DNA of 64,000 nt from Nitrosospira sp. Nl5 (GTDB taxonomy: Bacteria; Pseudomonadota; Gammaproteobacteria; Burkholderiales; Nitrosomonadaceae): contig NZ_FMVQ01000008.1 in NCBI RefSeq assembly GCF_900102495.1, positions 88,316 through 152,315 on the forward strand, read 5' to 3'. The position numbers and the translations under genes were made by a program. Positions 51,104 through 59,959 of the stretch are shown one piece after another. The number at the start of each line of letters is the position of its first letter. The stretch's first letter is position 1. The notes below the pieces were generated by a model that made no database searches, was not told the DNA's origin, and was given only the letters and a program-made list of their open reading frames with translations.

Positions 51104-52759
51104 ATGAGACACAAAGGTAAATTTGGCTATTTGGCATTCGTTGCAGCATTGATTGTTTTGCCACTGCGCAGTTTTGCGGAAGCGCAGGCACCAAATTCTA
51201 CAGGGACGGCGGGATCATCGTCCAATTCGCCGATGGATAAGACTGATAGGGATATTCTGACCCTGTCGATGTCCTTGTCCCTATCCTCGTTTTCAGTCCG
51301 TCAGACGGCCAAGCCCACCTCAGACGGTGAAAGTAGCGCTACCGTACATGGCGGAGCTGCCGGTGACTCCCTACCCATAAAATTATCTTTTACTCTTACC
51401 CCGCCCCCAAATCAGTCGATAAGTAGAGATGGTGAGATCAACGCAGCCGCGTCTGACAAAAGCTTTAGTCTCAGGGACGACGATATAAATTCCCGCGAAT
51501 CGCTATTCGGCAACATTGAACCTGCCACGGAAAAAGCACCTCATGTGCCTGCCTGGAAGAAACTGGTGACGGGTTGGAGGGGGTTTTCCCAGTTGGAAAT
51601 TGCGGATACCTATAGTAGTCCAGAGCATTTCTCCAAAGCGAAGCTGAGAACTGAGCTTTCCCGCACGGGACAATTCAATGAACACATAAAATGGAAAATC
51701 AGCGGCCGCTTCGACTACGACGCCGCCTATGATGTGTCCAACTTCTACCCCCCGGCAGTTCGTCGGGATCAGCGCCAAGAGTTCTTCCTGCGCGAAAATT
51801 ATCTGGATATTTCCGCAGGCAATTTCGACTTTCGCGTTGGCCGCCAACACGTTATATGGGGCGAAATGGTTGGATTATTTTTTGCCGATGTTGTGTCTGC
51901 CAAGGACATGCGCGAGTTTGTTTTGCCGGCGTTCGATATATTACGCATCCCGCAGTGGGCAGTGCGAGCCGAATATTCGAAGAATGATATTCATGCCGAA
52001 GTGCTGTGGATTCCCGTACCAACCATTGACGAGAGCGGCCGACCAGGGGCGGATTTCTACCCCGGTCCGCTCCAAGGGACGGCCGCCTTCCTGCCTGAGG
52101 ACCGCTCCGGACGCAATATTGGCAACTCGAATTATGGGCTTCGCCTGTCGCAACTGAAAAATGGCTGGGATATTTCGGGTTTCTACTATCACAGCCTTGA
52201 TGCCTCGCCTACATTCTACCGTACCAGCGGTTTTACCGAACCGCTTGTCTTCCAAGCGCGCCATGACAAGATCGATCAGTTTGGCACAACGCTTGCAAAG
52301 GATTTCGGTTCGATTGTGCTCAAGGGTGAACTGGTTTATACCGATGGACGCAAGTTTAACGTTGCACGCCCAACTGCCATCAATGGACTGGTCGGGCAGA
52401 ATACCCTGGATTATGTGCTCGGCCTTGATTTCAGCTTGCCAGCTGAGACCCGTTTGAATGTGCAATTTTTTCAGCGTGTCTTTTTCTCGCATGATCCCGG
52501 GATTGTCCCCGATAAAAGAGAGAGCGGAGCCAGCATTCTGCTCGCCGGTAAGGTCTGGCATAATCTCGAGGCGCAAACCTTGCTTATTCACAGCCTGAAC
52601 CGCAGTGACTGGATGCTGCGGCCACGGCTGTCCTGGAATTTCCAGAGAAACTGGCGCTGGGCGCTTGGCGCCGATGTTTTCGGTGGAGAACCCACCGGTT
52701 TGTTTGGCCGCTTCGATCAAAGCGATCGTGTTTATACGGAACTTCGTTACTCGTTTTGA
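51104..52759 (+). CDS. Outer-membrane beta-barrel protein (DUF1302-like)
   Basis: 551 residues from ATG 51104 (GAGG four bases upstream), with a signal peptide ending RSFAEA near residue 27. A low-complexity polar region of about 130 residues follows, then a barrel of alternating strands (WKISGRFDYDAAYDV, FFLRENYLDISAGNFDFRVG, VIWGEMVGLFF, YTELRYSF). The end is an aromatic Phe typical of outer-membrane barrels. The RENYLD and GRQ-x-IWGE pattern resembles DUF1302 proteins. It is the plausible outer-membrane partner of the LolA/ABC genes. The substrate is unknown. Confidence 0.78.
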   Translation: MRHKGKFGYLAFVAALIVLPLRSFAEAQAPNSTGTAGSSSNSPMDKTDRDILTLSMSLSLSSFSVRQTAKPTSDGESSATVHGGAAGDSLPIKLSFTLTPPPNQSISRDGEINAAASDKSFSLRDDDINSRESLFGNIEPATEKAPHVPAWKKLVTGWRGFSQLEIADTYSSPEHFSKAKLRTELSRTGQFNEHIKWKISGRFDYDAAYDVSNFYPPAVRRDQRQEFFLRENYLDISAGNFDFRVGRQHVIWGEMVGLFFADVVSAKDMREFVLPAFDILRIPQWAVRAEYSKNDIHAEVLWIPVPTIDESGRPGADFYPGPLQGTAAFLPEDRSGRNIGNSNYGLRLSQLKNGWDISGFYYHSLDASPTFYRTSGFTEPLVFQARHDKIDQFGTTLAKDFGSIVLKGELVYTDGRKFNVARPTAINGLVGQNTLDYVLGLDFSLPAETRLNVQFFQRVFFSHDPGIVPDKRESGASILLAGKVWHNLEAQTLLIHSLNRSDWMLRPRLSWNFQRNWRWALGADVFGGEPTGLFGRFDQSDRVYTELRYSF

Positions 52760-53121
52760 GGATGCCAATGCCCGAAGCCCGCCGGTTCGCCGCATTATTC
52801 GTTAGCTCTTACTTTTCGGCAGCGTCAAAAGATCCGTGTTCGTCATATCTTTGAAGATAATCCCGGTTGAGCGTAGTCACATTGACTCAACATTCCAACG
52901 AGTGAATATGTATAATAAGAATCAATTCGCTCCCCTATATTTTTTGCATTACTTCGGCTTTACTGGAGCCCCACTGTAGGGGTAAGTGAACATGGGTTGA
53001 TAGGATATACCGCGAATGTGAACCAATTATCCCTTCTATTTTTCGCACGGTGGAATGTCGAGCATAGCGCAGCGCTTTGCGTAGGGAAGGATGACTTGAC
53101 GGAACGCTCTGGTTTGATTGC
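52760..53121. other. Intergenic region upstream of the ThiF-nitroreductase pair
   Basis: 362 bases with no supported gene. A TATAAT at 52911-52916 is a possible -10 box, but the nearest TTGACT (52882-52887) is 23 bases upstream, too far for a normal promoter. A small CCCC-ACTGTA-GGGG hairpin lies near 52970-52983. The promoter of the pair is probably here but cannot be fixed by eye. Confidence 0.4.
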
Positions 53122-53979
53122 ATGCCTTCCTTTACTTATGACGAAGCTTTTTCCAGAAATATTGGCTGGCTGACCCGCCCGGAGCAGGAAAAGCTGCGGC
53201 ATAAACGCGTTGCGATAGCTGGTTTGGGCGGAGTGGGTGGAGTTCATCTATTGACGCTTTGCCGACTGGGTATTGGAAAATTCCATTTGGCCGATTTTGA
53301 TACCTTCGATCTGGCCAATTTCAATCGTCAGGCAGGGGCAACTACCAGCACTCTCGGGCTTGGCAAGCTTGAGGTCATGATTCGCCAGGCGCTTGACATC
53401 AACCCTGAGCTTGAGCTCAAGGGATTCGCCAATGGGGTGACGGCGGATAACCTGGATGATTTTCTGGAAGGCGTGGATATTTACGTTGACGGACTGGATT
53501 TCTTCGCTTTTCAAGCTCGCCAGCAAGTTTTTGACGCGTGTTCAACAAAACGCATTCCTGCTGTTACCGCCGCTCCACTGGGCATGGGTACGGCGGTGCT
53601 CAATTTTATGCCCGGCAGCATGAGTTTCAATGATTACTTTCGGTTCGACGACGGTCCTGAAGCGGAGAAGGGCCTGCGCTTTCTCATCGGGCTGGCGCCT
53701 GCTGGCCTGCATATGGGTTACCTTGTCGATCCCTCGAAAATAGATCTTGCAGCGCGGAAGGGGCCGTCCACCAGCATGGCATGTCAACTCTGTGCCGGAG
53801 TGGCCGCCACAGAATGTATGAAAATTCTGCTCGGTCGCGGATCAGTCCGGGCAGCCCCGAAAGGACTGCATTTCGATGCATATCACAATAAGCTCGCTCT
53901 GACCTGGCGGCCGGGCGGTAATCGCAACCCCCTGCAACGGCTTGCGATTGCTCTCGCAAAGCGCAGGCTAGGGTTATAA
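53122..53979 (+). CDS. ThiF/E1-like adenylating enzyme
   Basis: 285-residue E1-like protein. The nucleotide motif is VAIAGLGGVGGVHL (30-43). The adenylation residues are present: Asp58/Asp60, the arginine-finger motif NFNRQ (66-70, as NLxRQ in MoeB/ThiF) and Lys82. Only one CxxC pair (CQLC, 221-224) is seen rather than the usual two, and no obvious catalytic Cys follows the crossover loop. No ThiS, MoaD or other ubiquitin-like partner is nearby. It abuts the nitroreductase gene with zero bases between stop and start. Rv1355c-type proteins of mycobacteria fuse the same two domains. Confidence 0.85.
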   Translation: MPSFTYDEAFSRNIGWLTRPEQEKLRHKRVAIAGLGGVGGVHLLTLCRLGIGKFHLADFDTFDLANFNRQAGATTSTLGLGKLEVMIRQALDINPELELKGFANGVTADNLDDFLEGVDIYVDGLDFFAFQARQQVFDACSTKRIPAVTAAPLGMGTAVLNFMPGSMSFNDYFRFDDGPEAEKGLRFLIGLAPAGLHMGYLVDPSKIDLAARKGPSTSMACQLCAGVAATECMKILLGRGSVRAAPKGLHFDAYHNKLALTWRPGGNRNPLQRLAIALAKRRLGL

Positions 53980-55059
53980 ATGACTCCCATCTCTCATCCC
54001 ATTGAGGATATTCTCGAACTTGCTCGCTGGGCGCCCAGCGGCGACAATACTCAGCCTTGGCGTTTTGAAGTTCTTGATGAACGTCATTTGATCGTCCATG
54101 CATTCGATACCCGCGATCATTGCGTGTATGATCTGGACGGCCATCCCAGCCAGATCGGCCTGGGCGCGCTGCTGGAAACCTTGACCATTGCGGCCAGCGC
54201 GCATGGAATGCGGGCAGAATGCACGCGCGACCTAGAATCGCCGGAAGCAAATCCGCAATATATGGTAGAACTGATCCCAGACGGTCAATTGTTACCCGAT
54301 TCCCTGCGGACCCATGTAAAGGGCCGTTCTGTGCAGCGCCGGCCCATGCGGACCAAGCCGCTCACGCAGCCCCAAAAAGAGGCTCTACAAAGTGCTGTCG
54401 GAGACGTCTATCACGTCCGCTGGTTTGACGGGCGCATGCAACGTTACCAGTTCGCCAAATTGATGTTTGACAACGGCAAACTCAGGCTTACGTTGCCCGA
54501 AGCCTATCCCGTCCACCGGAGTATCATTGAATGGAAGAGCCGCTTCAGCGAAGACCGGGTACCGGATCAAGCCCTGGGACTGGATGCCATGACCCTCCAG
54601 TTGATGCGCTGGGTAATGGCCAATTGGCAGCGTGTCAATTTTTTTAACACTTATTTGGCTGGCCACTTAGTCCCACGAGTTGAAATGGATTTGTTGCCCG
54701 GCCTGTTCTGTGCCGCCCACTTTGCCATTCTGGCCCCAAAACCGCCGGAGACAATAGACGATTATGTGGCCGCAGGCCGGGCAGTTCAGCGCTTCTGGCT
54801 AACTGCCACCGGTCTTGGTCTCCAGTTGCAGCCGGAGATGACGCCTTTGATCTTCAGCCGCTATGTGCGCGAAGGCAGGGTTTTCAGCCGCTTGCCGAGT
54901 GCCGTGGAGTCGGCGACCGCGCTTGGTGCTCGTTTGTCGCGGTTGATGAAGGGACTTCCCGTCGAACAGGCAGTTTTTCTCGGGCGGATTGGCAATGGAA
55001 CCACGGCAACCAGTCGATCTTTGCGATTGCCCATCGATCGATTGATGAGCGAGAGGTAA
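53980..55059 (+). CDS. Nitroreductase-fold flavoprotein paired with ThiF
   Basis: 359-residue FMN-dependent nitroreductase-like protein. The N-terminal LARWAPSGDNTQPWRFEV is the FMN/substrate motif (normally RxSxRxF/APSxxNxQPW), and AGRAVQRFWLTATGLGLQLQPE near residue 275 is the second conserved block. It is longer than typical 200-residue NTRs, with an inserted helical region of about 100 residues in the middle. The ATG follows the thiF stop directly (TAAATG), so the two are translationally coupled and probably work on the same substrate. A dehydrogenation or reduction step is inferred. Confidence 0.83.
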   Translation: MTPISHPIEDILELARWAPSGDNTQPWRFEVLDERHLIVHAFDTRDHCVYDLDGHPSQIGLGALLETLTIAASAHGMRAECTRDLESPEANPQYMVELIPDGQLLPDSLRTHVKGRSVQRRPMRTKPLTQPQKEALQSAVGDVYHVRWFDGRMQRYQFAKLMFDNGKLRLTLPEAYPVHRSIIEWKSRFSEDRVPDQALGLDAMTLQLMRWVMANWQRVNFFNTYLAGHLVPRVEMDLLPGLFCAAHFAILAPKPPETIDDYVAAGRAVQRFWLTATGLGLQLQPEMTPLIFSRYVREGRVFSRLPSAVESATALGARLSRLMKGLPVEQAVFLGRIGNGTTATSRSLRLPIDRLMSER

Positions 55060-55135
55060 AGCAACAGCTATTGGATGTATTCCAGAGCGCGGGTTAAGCC
55101 GACTGCGGGGAGTCTTGCCCAGGTTTGCGGAAAGA

Positions 55136-55840
55136 CTATTTTGTTATGCGGCCATCGGTCAGTTCAATAACCCGGTCAGCCATTTGCATGACTTTCGCAT
55201 CATGCGTGGAAAAAATGAAAGTTGTTCCCTCTTTCTGATTGATGTCTTTCATCAGCGTGAGAATGCCTTCCCCGGTCTTGTGATCAAGGTTGGCGGTGGG
55301 TTCGTCTGCTAGAACAATGCTTGGATGGGTTGCGAGGGCGCGTGCGATCGCAACCCGCTGGCGTTGACCTCCACTGAGTTCGTTTGGTCTATGATGGGCA
55401 TAGCGCTCCAATCCCACTACATTCAGATAATGCCGCACGCGCTCCTGCCGCATCTTTTTGTCTACGCTGGATTGCTGCATTAGGGGATATTCGACATTTT
55501 CCTGGGCTGATAATACCGGTAACAAATTGAATGTTTGAAAGACAAATCCTAGCTTGTTTAACCGCAAGTCGGCCAGTTCATCTGCCGTTTTGCCGCTAAT
55601 ATCGTGTCCTTCAATATGAATTGTGCCCCCGGTGGGCGTGTCAATGCAGCCGATCAGATTGAGGAGCGTTGATTTGCCGCTTCCGGAGGGGCCGGCCAAG
55701 GCCATAAATTCGCTTTTTTCAATCGAAAGCCAGATTTCGTGCAGTGCGGTGACCGTTTGTCCCCCGAGCGCATATTCCTTACTGACTGCTTGCGCTTCGA
55801 CGATCGCGCCAGGTTCAGCATTATTTTCCATCGGTAACAA
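55136..55840 (-). CDS. ABC transporter ATP-binding protein (LolD/MacB type)
   Basis: 234-residue ATPase with Walker A GPSGSGKST (50-58), Q loop in FQTFNLLPVL, signature LSGGQ (155-159), Walker B IVLADEPT with Glu180, and the H loop in FIFSTHD. The LNLIGCIDTPTGG and TADELADLRLNKLGFVFQ blocks place it with LolD, MacB and FtsE. It is the third gene of a minus-strand operon after two FtsX-type permeases and energises them. Confidence 0.94.
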   Translation of the reverse strand: MLPMENNAEPGAIVEAQAVSKEYALGGQTVTALHEIWLSIEKSEFMALAGPSGSGKSTLLNLIGCIDTPTGGTIHIEGHDISGKTADELADLRLNKLGFVFQTFNLLPVLSAQENVEYPLMQQSSVDKKMRQERVRHYLNVVGLERYAHHRPNELSGGQRQRVAIARALATHPSIVLADEPTANLDHKTGEGILTLMKDINQKEGTTFIFSTHDAKVMQMADRVIELTDGRITK

Positions 55841-55944
55841 GCTCCGGTTTAAAATCGCGAATAATCATTTTGTTGGCATGCCGTGATTGCGCGGCCTGGA
55901 CTTTTTGCATATGACAGAAGCAATACGCTCATTGAAGAGAATTT

Positions 55945-57156
55945 TTAAATATTATGGCGGAGTGCGTTCACGACCGAAAGTCGCGACGCCCGACGCGCTG
56001 GAAGCACTGCTGCCACAATCGCGGCCAGCGCCCCGGTAAAAGCAGCCAGTGCAAGAACCCATGGCACTAGTCGAATCGTGGCGATATAGCCAACATTCGA
56101 CCCAGGCGGAGGTGGCATGGCAATGCCGACACCTGATATCGCGCTTGCAAGCGCAACCCCAACTCCTACACCGAGCAAGCTTCCCAATAAGCCTAATAGG
56201 GCATTCTCGAGCAGTACAAGCTTAAAGATGTGATTCCTTCGCAGTCCCAGGGCAAGGAGAGTTCCAAACTCGCCGGTTCGTTCGTAAACCACCATATTGA
56301 TGGTGCTGGCCACGCTCAGGACCAGCATGATCAGGATGATGAACTGCAGAGCCCCCATCTGACGGCGATACAATGCCTCGGTTTTCTGATAAAAATCTGC
56401 CAGCTCATGCCAGGGTTTCACGACGTAGCCGTTCGGTTCCAGCTTGCTTCGCATCATCATTGTTACTGTATCGGTTGCGGTGGTGTCATCCAACAATACG
56501 ACTATGCTATGTACGGATGGGGTGAACATCAATTCCTGCGCCGATGACAACGGGATACGCACCGCCCGGTCATCGTATTCCTTGGAGAAAGTGCGAAACA
56601 CACCTACGACTTCGTACTCGAGCGTATTCAGTGCGCCTTCCGGCGTGTTGACCATCAGGGTTACAAAGCTGCCCGGACCAAGATGCAGGGCGGCAGCGAC
56701 TCCTTCTCCAATCACGGCACTGAATGCATCCGCCTCCTGCAGCGCGCGTCCCGTAACAATGGATGTCGAGGTTCCCAACCGCGCTTCCTTGGCCGGCTCA
56801 ATCCCCTCGCCCATGATTGGTAGATCGGCACGGCTATTATTGGCGAGTCCAAAAAAATTCAGGCGGGTCATTACCATCTCCACATGCGGCACGTGCCGTA
56901 TCGTGTCCAATACCGCCTGCGGTTGTGAAAACAGATAGCGCGATGGCTCCCTCCGGCCATATTCGAGGTAACCGTGGCGGAAAACCTGTAGATGCCCAAT
57001 GCGCGAATGAATCGTTGCTTCCCGCAATTGCACAAACACGTCCTCGACAAATCCGCCGCTTATGATGATGGCGATCACGCCGGTGCTAATGGCGGCCAGC
57101 GTCAGTCCGGTGCGCAGTCGATTGCGGAAGATGTTGCGGAAGGCAAGCTTGAGCAT
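55945..57156 (-). CDS. FtsX-type ABC permease, second copy
   Basis: 403-residue MacB/LolC-like permease with an N-terminal helix (FRNIFRNRLRTGLTLAAIS), a periplasmic domain of about 200 residues and three C-terminal helices (VVYERTGEFGTLLALGLRRN, the coupling region). It ends in VVNALRHNI, very like its upstream neighbour, which also has 403 residues. The pair thus probably arose by duplication and forms a heterodimer. It starts 15 bases after the first permease gene. Confidence 0.92.
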   Translation of the reverse strand: MLKLAFRNIFRNRLRTGLTLAAISTGVIAIIISGGFVEDVFVQLREATIHSRIGHLQVFRHGYLEYGRREPSRYLFSQPQAVLDTIRHVPHVEMVMTRLNFFGLANNSRADLPIMGEGIEPAKEARLGTSTSIVTGRALQEADAFSAVIGEGVAAALHLGPGSFVTLMVNTPEGALNTLEYEVVGVFRTFSKEYDDRAVRIPLSSAQELMFTPSVHSIVVLLDDTTATDTVTMMMRSKLEPNGYVVKPWHELADFYQKTEALYRRQMGALQFIILIMLVLSVASTINMVVYERTGEFGTLLALGLRRNHIFKLVLLENALLGLLGSLLGVGVGVALASAISGVGIAMPPPPGSNVGYIATIRLVPWVLALAAFTGALAAIVAAVLPARRASRLSVVNALRHNI

Positions 57157-57171
57157 ATGACTTTGCAGCTT

Positions 57172-58383
57172 TCAAATATTATGGCGAAGTGCGTTAATGA
57201 TATGCAGACGCGATGCTTTCCATGCTGGATATAAGCCTGCCAGTGCAGCCGTGACCAGAGGGATCAAAAATGAATTTATCATCACATGCGATGTCAGCCG
57301 GATTTCGCCGGTATAGCCTTCTTCCATGCCTGGGGGCGGCGGCATAGGAATGCCAATCGCGGATATTAGTTCAGCCAGCCCATAACCGATCGCTAGTCCC
57401 AGCGATGCGCCGGCCAGCCCCAGCAGAAACCCCTCGATGGCAAACATGTGCAGGATTTTCTTTCGCTTGAAACCGATAGCCAGGAGTGTGCCGATCTCGC
57501 CAGTTCGCTCAAGCACATTCATCACCAGCATATTAGAAATGCTGAGCACGATGATGCAGCCGATAATCAGCCTTAGTACTTCCATTTGCTGAGAGAACAG
57601 CACAACAGTCTTATTGTAGAAATCCGCTTGTTCGTACCAGGGCACAAACTCCAGTTTATTGAAGCGGGCACGTAATTGTAAGAGATAGTTGTCGGTCTGC
57701 TCCGTCTCGTTGAGCAAGGCCAGCCAGACATGGGCACTGTTAACGCGCAGCAGTGATTGTGCCAACCCTAGTGGCATACGCAAGGCGGAATCGTCGTACG
57801 CCTGGTTTACGCTGACAAATAGTCCGGCGACCTTTGCTTCAACCGCATTGATGCCTCCACCAGCGGTGTTTACCAACAGCACCACGGTTTCACCGGGTCC
57901 AATGTCGAGACTACGTGCCAGTCCTCGTCCAAGCACGACCTCCTTTGCAGCTGCGTCAGCCAGGTTTTGGCCCTCTACAATGCGCAGGGCCTTGCTCAAT
58001 ATCTCTTCCTTTAGGGGATCAACGCCGTCCGCCACAAAGGCAACCGTTGTTTCGCCGTGACTGATAAGACCGGTCACAGCCAGCCGCGGCGCCACCACGT
58101 TTATGCCAGGCATGGATTCAATCTCTCTACGCTCCGATGAATTCTCCGGCAATAGATAAGCGTAAGGATCGGCAACCCCCGCGCTAAGGTATCCGGGCCG
58201 TACAACTTGAATGTGGCCGAGCTGAGACTGAATGGTACCTTCGCGCATGGCCCAGAAAATCCACTGGATAAAACCGTCGGCGAGTATTAGGCAAATGGCG
58301 CCGGCCGCAATTGTAAGCAGGGCCGCCAGCGTCCGACGCGGATTTCGTGCTAGATTCCGTGCAGCGATAAGCAGGTTAGCCAC
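57172..58383 (-). CDS. FtsX-type ABC permease, first copy
   Basis: 403-residue permease of the same family as its downstream neighbour (NLARNPRRTLAALLTIAAGA, NVLERTGEIGTLLAIGFKRK, ending IINALRHNI). The periplasmic domain differs between the two. The start is GTG. A short frame upstream ends in TGA one base before it, so initiation may be coupled. With the other permease and ATPase this forms a complete LolCDE-like exporter, or extractor of a lipid or lipoprotein from the inner membrane. The cargo is inferred, not shown. Confidence 0.92.
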   Translation of the reverse strand: MANLLIAARNLARNPRRTLAALLTIAAGAICLILADGFIQWIFWAMREGTIQSQLGHIQVVRPGYLSAGVADPYAYLLPENSSERREIESMPGINVVAPRLAVTGLISHGETTVAFVADGVDPLKEEILSKALRIVEGQNLADAAAKEVVLGRGLARSLDIGPGETVVLLVNTAGGGINAVEAKVAGLFVSVNQAYDDSALRMPLGLAQSLLRVNSAHVWLALLNETEQTDNYLLQLRARFNKLEFVPWYEQADFYNKTVVLFSQQMEVLRLIIGCIIVLSISNMLVMNVLERTGEIGTLLAIGFKRKKILHMFAIEGFLLGLAGASLGLAIGYGLAELISAIGIPMPPPPGMEEGYTGEIRLTSHVMINSFLIPLVTAALAGLYPAWKASRLHIINALRHNI

Positions 58384-58679
58384 GTCAATCCGATAAGCGA
58401 CAGGATAGAATTTTGATAGAACGGTCCATTAATACTTCATTAATTGTCGGCACAGGGTTCGTGATAAGGCCGTGAGGTTTCAGGTCCGTACAAGCTGAAA
58501 GAAGCAGAGAGCAAGGAGCTCCTATCTTGACTTTCGGCGGCTTCTGCGCGACGGCCAGTAACAGTTGAGTTATAGTTGTCATGCGATTTCCGGAGAAAAT
58601 CCCTGCCACCCCCCACCCGTAGATTCATGATACAAAATAATCGGCATGTTATGGTACGAGTTTACTGTGAACGACAATA

Positions 58680-59912
58680 GTGAAAACCCGAAATAAGCCG
58701 ATTATTCTGCTGATTGCTGAAGCGGTCACGCTTGCGCATTTCGGTCGGATTGTGACACTGGCCAAGGCGCTCGACCCAGCGGTGTATGAAGTAATCATTG
58801 CATCGGATCCACGCTATCTGCACCTCGAAGCGCCATTGGATTGCGCCTTTCGTTCCATCCGATCGATTCCCTCTGCCGAATTTGCGGCAGCCCTTTCCCA
58901 AGGTAAGCCACTATACAGTATTGAAACTCTTACCCGCTATGTCGAAGATGATCTCGCGCTGCTTGACAGTATCAAGCCCGATCTGGTCATCGGCGACTTC
59001 AGACTATCACTGGCTGTAAGCGTGCCGTTGCGAGGCATACCTTATGCTGCAGTGGTTAACGCTTACTGGAGTCCTTATTCGGATGTCAGCTATCCGATAC
59101 CCGATTTGCAAATGACTCGTATACTTGGTGTTCGCCTGGCGCAAAAGCTGTTCGATATCGTCAGGCCCATGGCATTCGCTTTGCATGCCAAACCGATGAA
59201 TCAGCTACGTCAGCACTTCGGACTGCCATCTTTAGGCCGCGATCTTAGAAGTACATATACCTGGGCTGATTACACGCTGTATGCGGATATTCCGGAAGTG
59301 GTGCCGACCCGTAATCTACCAACCCATCATCGCTATCTGGGACCAGTTCTCTGGTCCGCCGAGGTGCCACTTCCTGAATGGTGGAACTGCTTTCCCAAAG
59401 ACAAGCCGCTGGTATTCCTGACACTGGGCAGCTCGGGCGAGGCCGAACTTCTGCCGATGGCGCTTTCCGTACTGTCGCATCTCGCGATCACCGTTATCGT
59501 TGCCACGGCGGGAAGAATCACGCTTGCCGATGCGCCACCCAATGCGTACATTACCGATTACTTACCCGTGGATATGGCAATCCGGTGCTCGCAAATTGTG
59601 ATCAGCAATGGTGGCAGCTTGACGACTTACCAGGCACTTGCAAGCGGAGTGCCGATTATCGGTCTATGTTCCAATATGGATCAACTGCTAAGTATGAATA
59701 GTGTCCAGCGTTTGGGTGCCGGTATCATGCTGCGTGCCGCCAGCTTGTCTGCTGCCAATTTGCTGGATTCTGTAACCGCCATGCTGAATAACCCAGCGTA
59801 TGCGCAGGCAGCCAGCAAAGTTAGCCTAATCCTGTCGAAGTCCGACGCCGGCCAGCGCCTGCGTGAGTTTGTGGCGGAAATTCTGGCTAAGGTTACTAAG
59901 GTTAGTAAGTAG
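58680..59912 (+). CDS. GT-B glycosyltransferase (UDP-glycosyltransferase/MGT-like)
   Basis: 410-residue GT1-type glycosyltransferase with a GTG start. The N-terminal acceptor domain has ILLIAEAVTLAHFGRIVTLA and DLVIGDFRLSL. The C-terminal donor domain has LVFLTLGSSGEAELL and CSQIVISNGGSLTTYQALAS then GVPIIG, where NGG replaces the commoner HGG of the nucleotide-sugar site. The acceptor is unknown, and lipid or macrolide-type acceptors are usual in this family. It is divergent from the ABC operon and 47 bases upstream of the E2-like gene. Confidence 0.88.
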   Translation: MKTRNKPIILLIAEAVTLAHFGRIVTLAKALDPAVYEVIIASDPRYLHLEAPLDCAFRSIRSIPSAEFAAALSQGKPLYSIETLTRYVEDDLALLDSIKPDLVIGDFRLSLAVSVPLRGIPYAAVVNAYWSPYSDVSYPIPDLQMTRILGVRLAQKLFDIVRPMAFALHAKPMNQLRQHFGLPSLGRDLRSTYTWADYTLYADIPEVVPTRNLPTHHRYLGPVLWSAEVPLPEWWNCFPKDKPLVFLTLGSSGEAELLPMALSVLSHLAITVIVATAGRITLADAPPNAYITDYLPVDMAIRCSQIVISNGGSLTTYQALASGVPIIGLCSNMDQLLSMNSVQRLGAGIMLRAASLSAANLLDSVTAMLNNPAYAQAASKVSLILSKSDAGQRLREFVAEILAKVTKVSK

Positions 59913-59959
59913 ATACAATGGACATTTAATAACATTCCGTCCATCTATAGGGGATTAAG

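Noticed and set aside
52882..52916. Sigma-70 promoter TTGACT...TATAAT upstream of thiF
   Set aside because: The spacer is 23 bases, well outside 16-18. The TATAAT may still be a -10 box with another -35 region.
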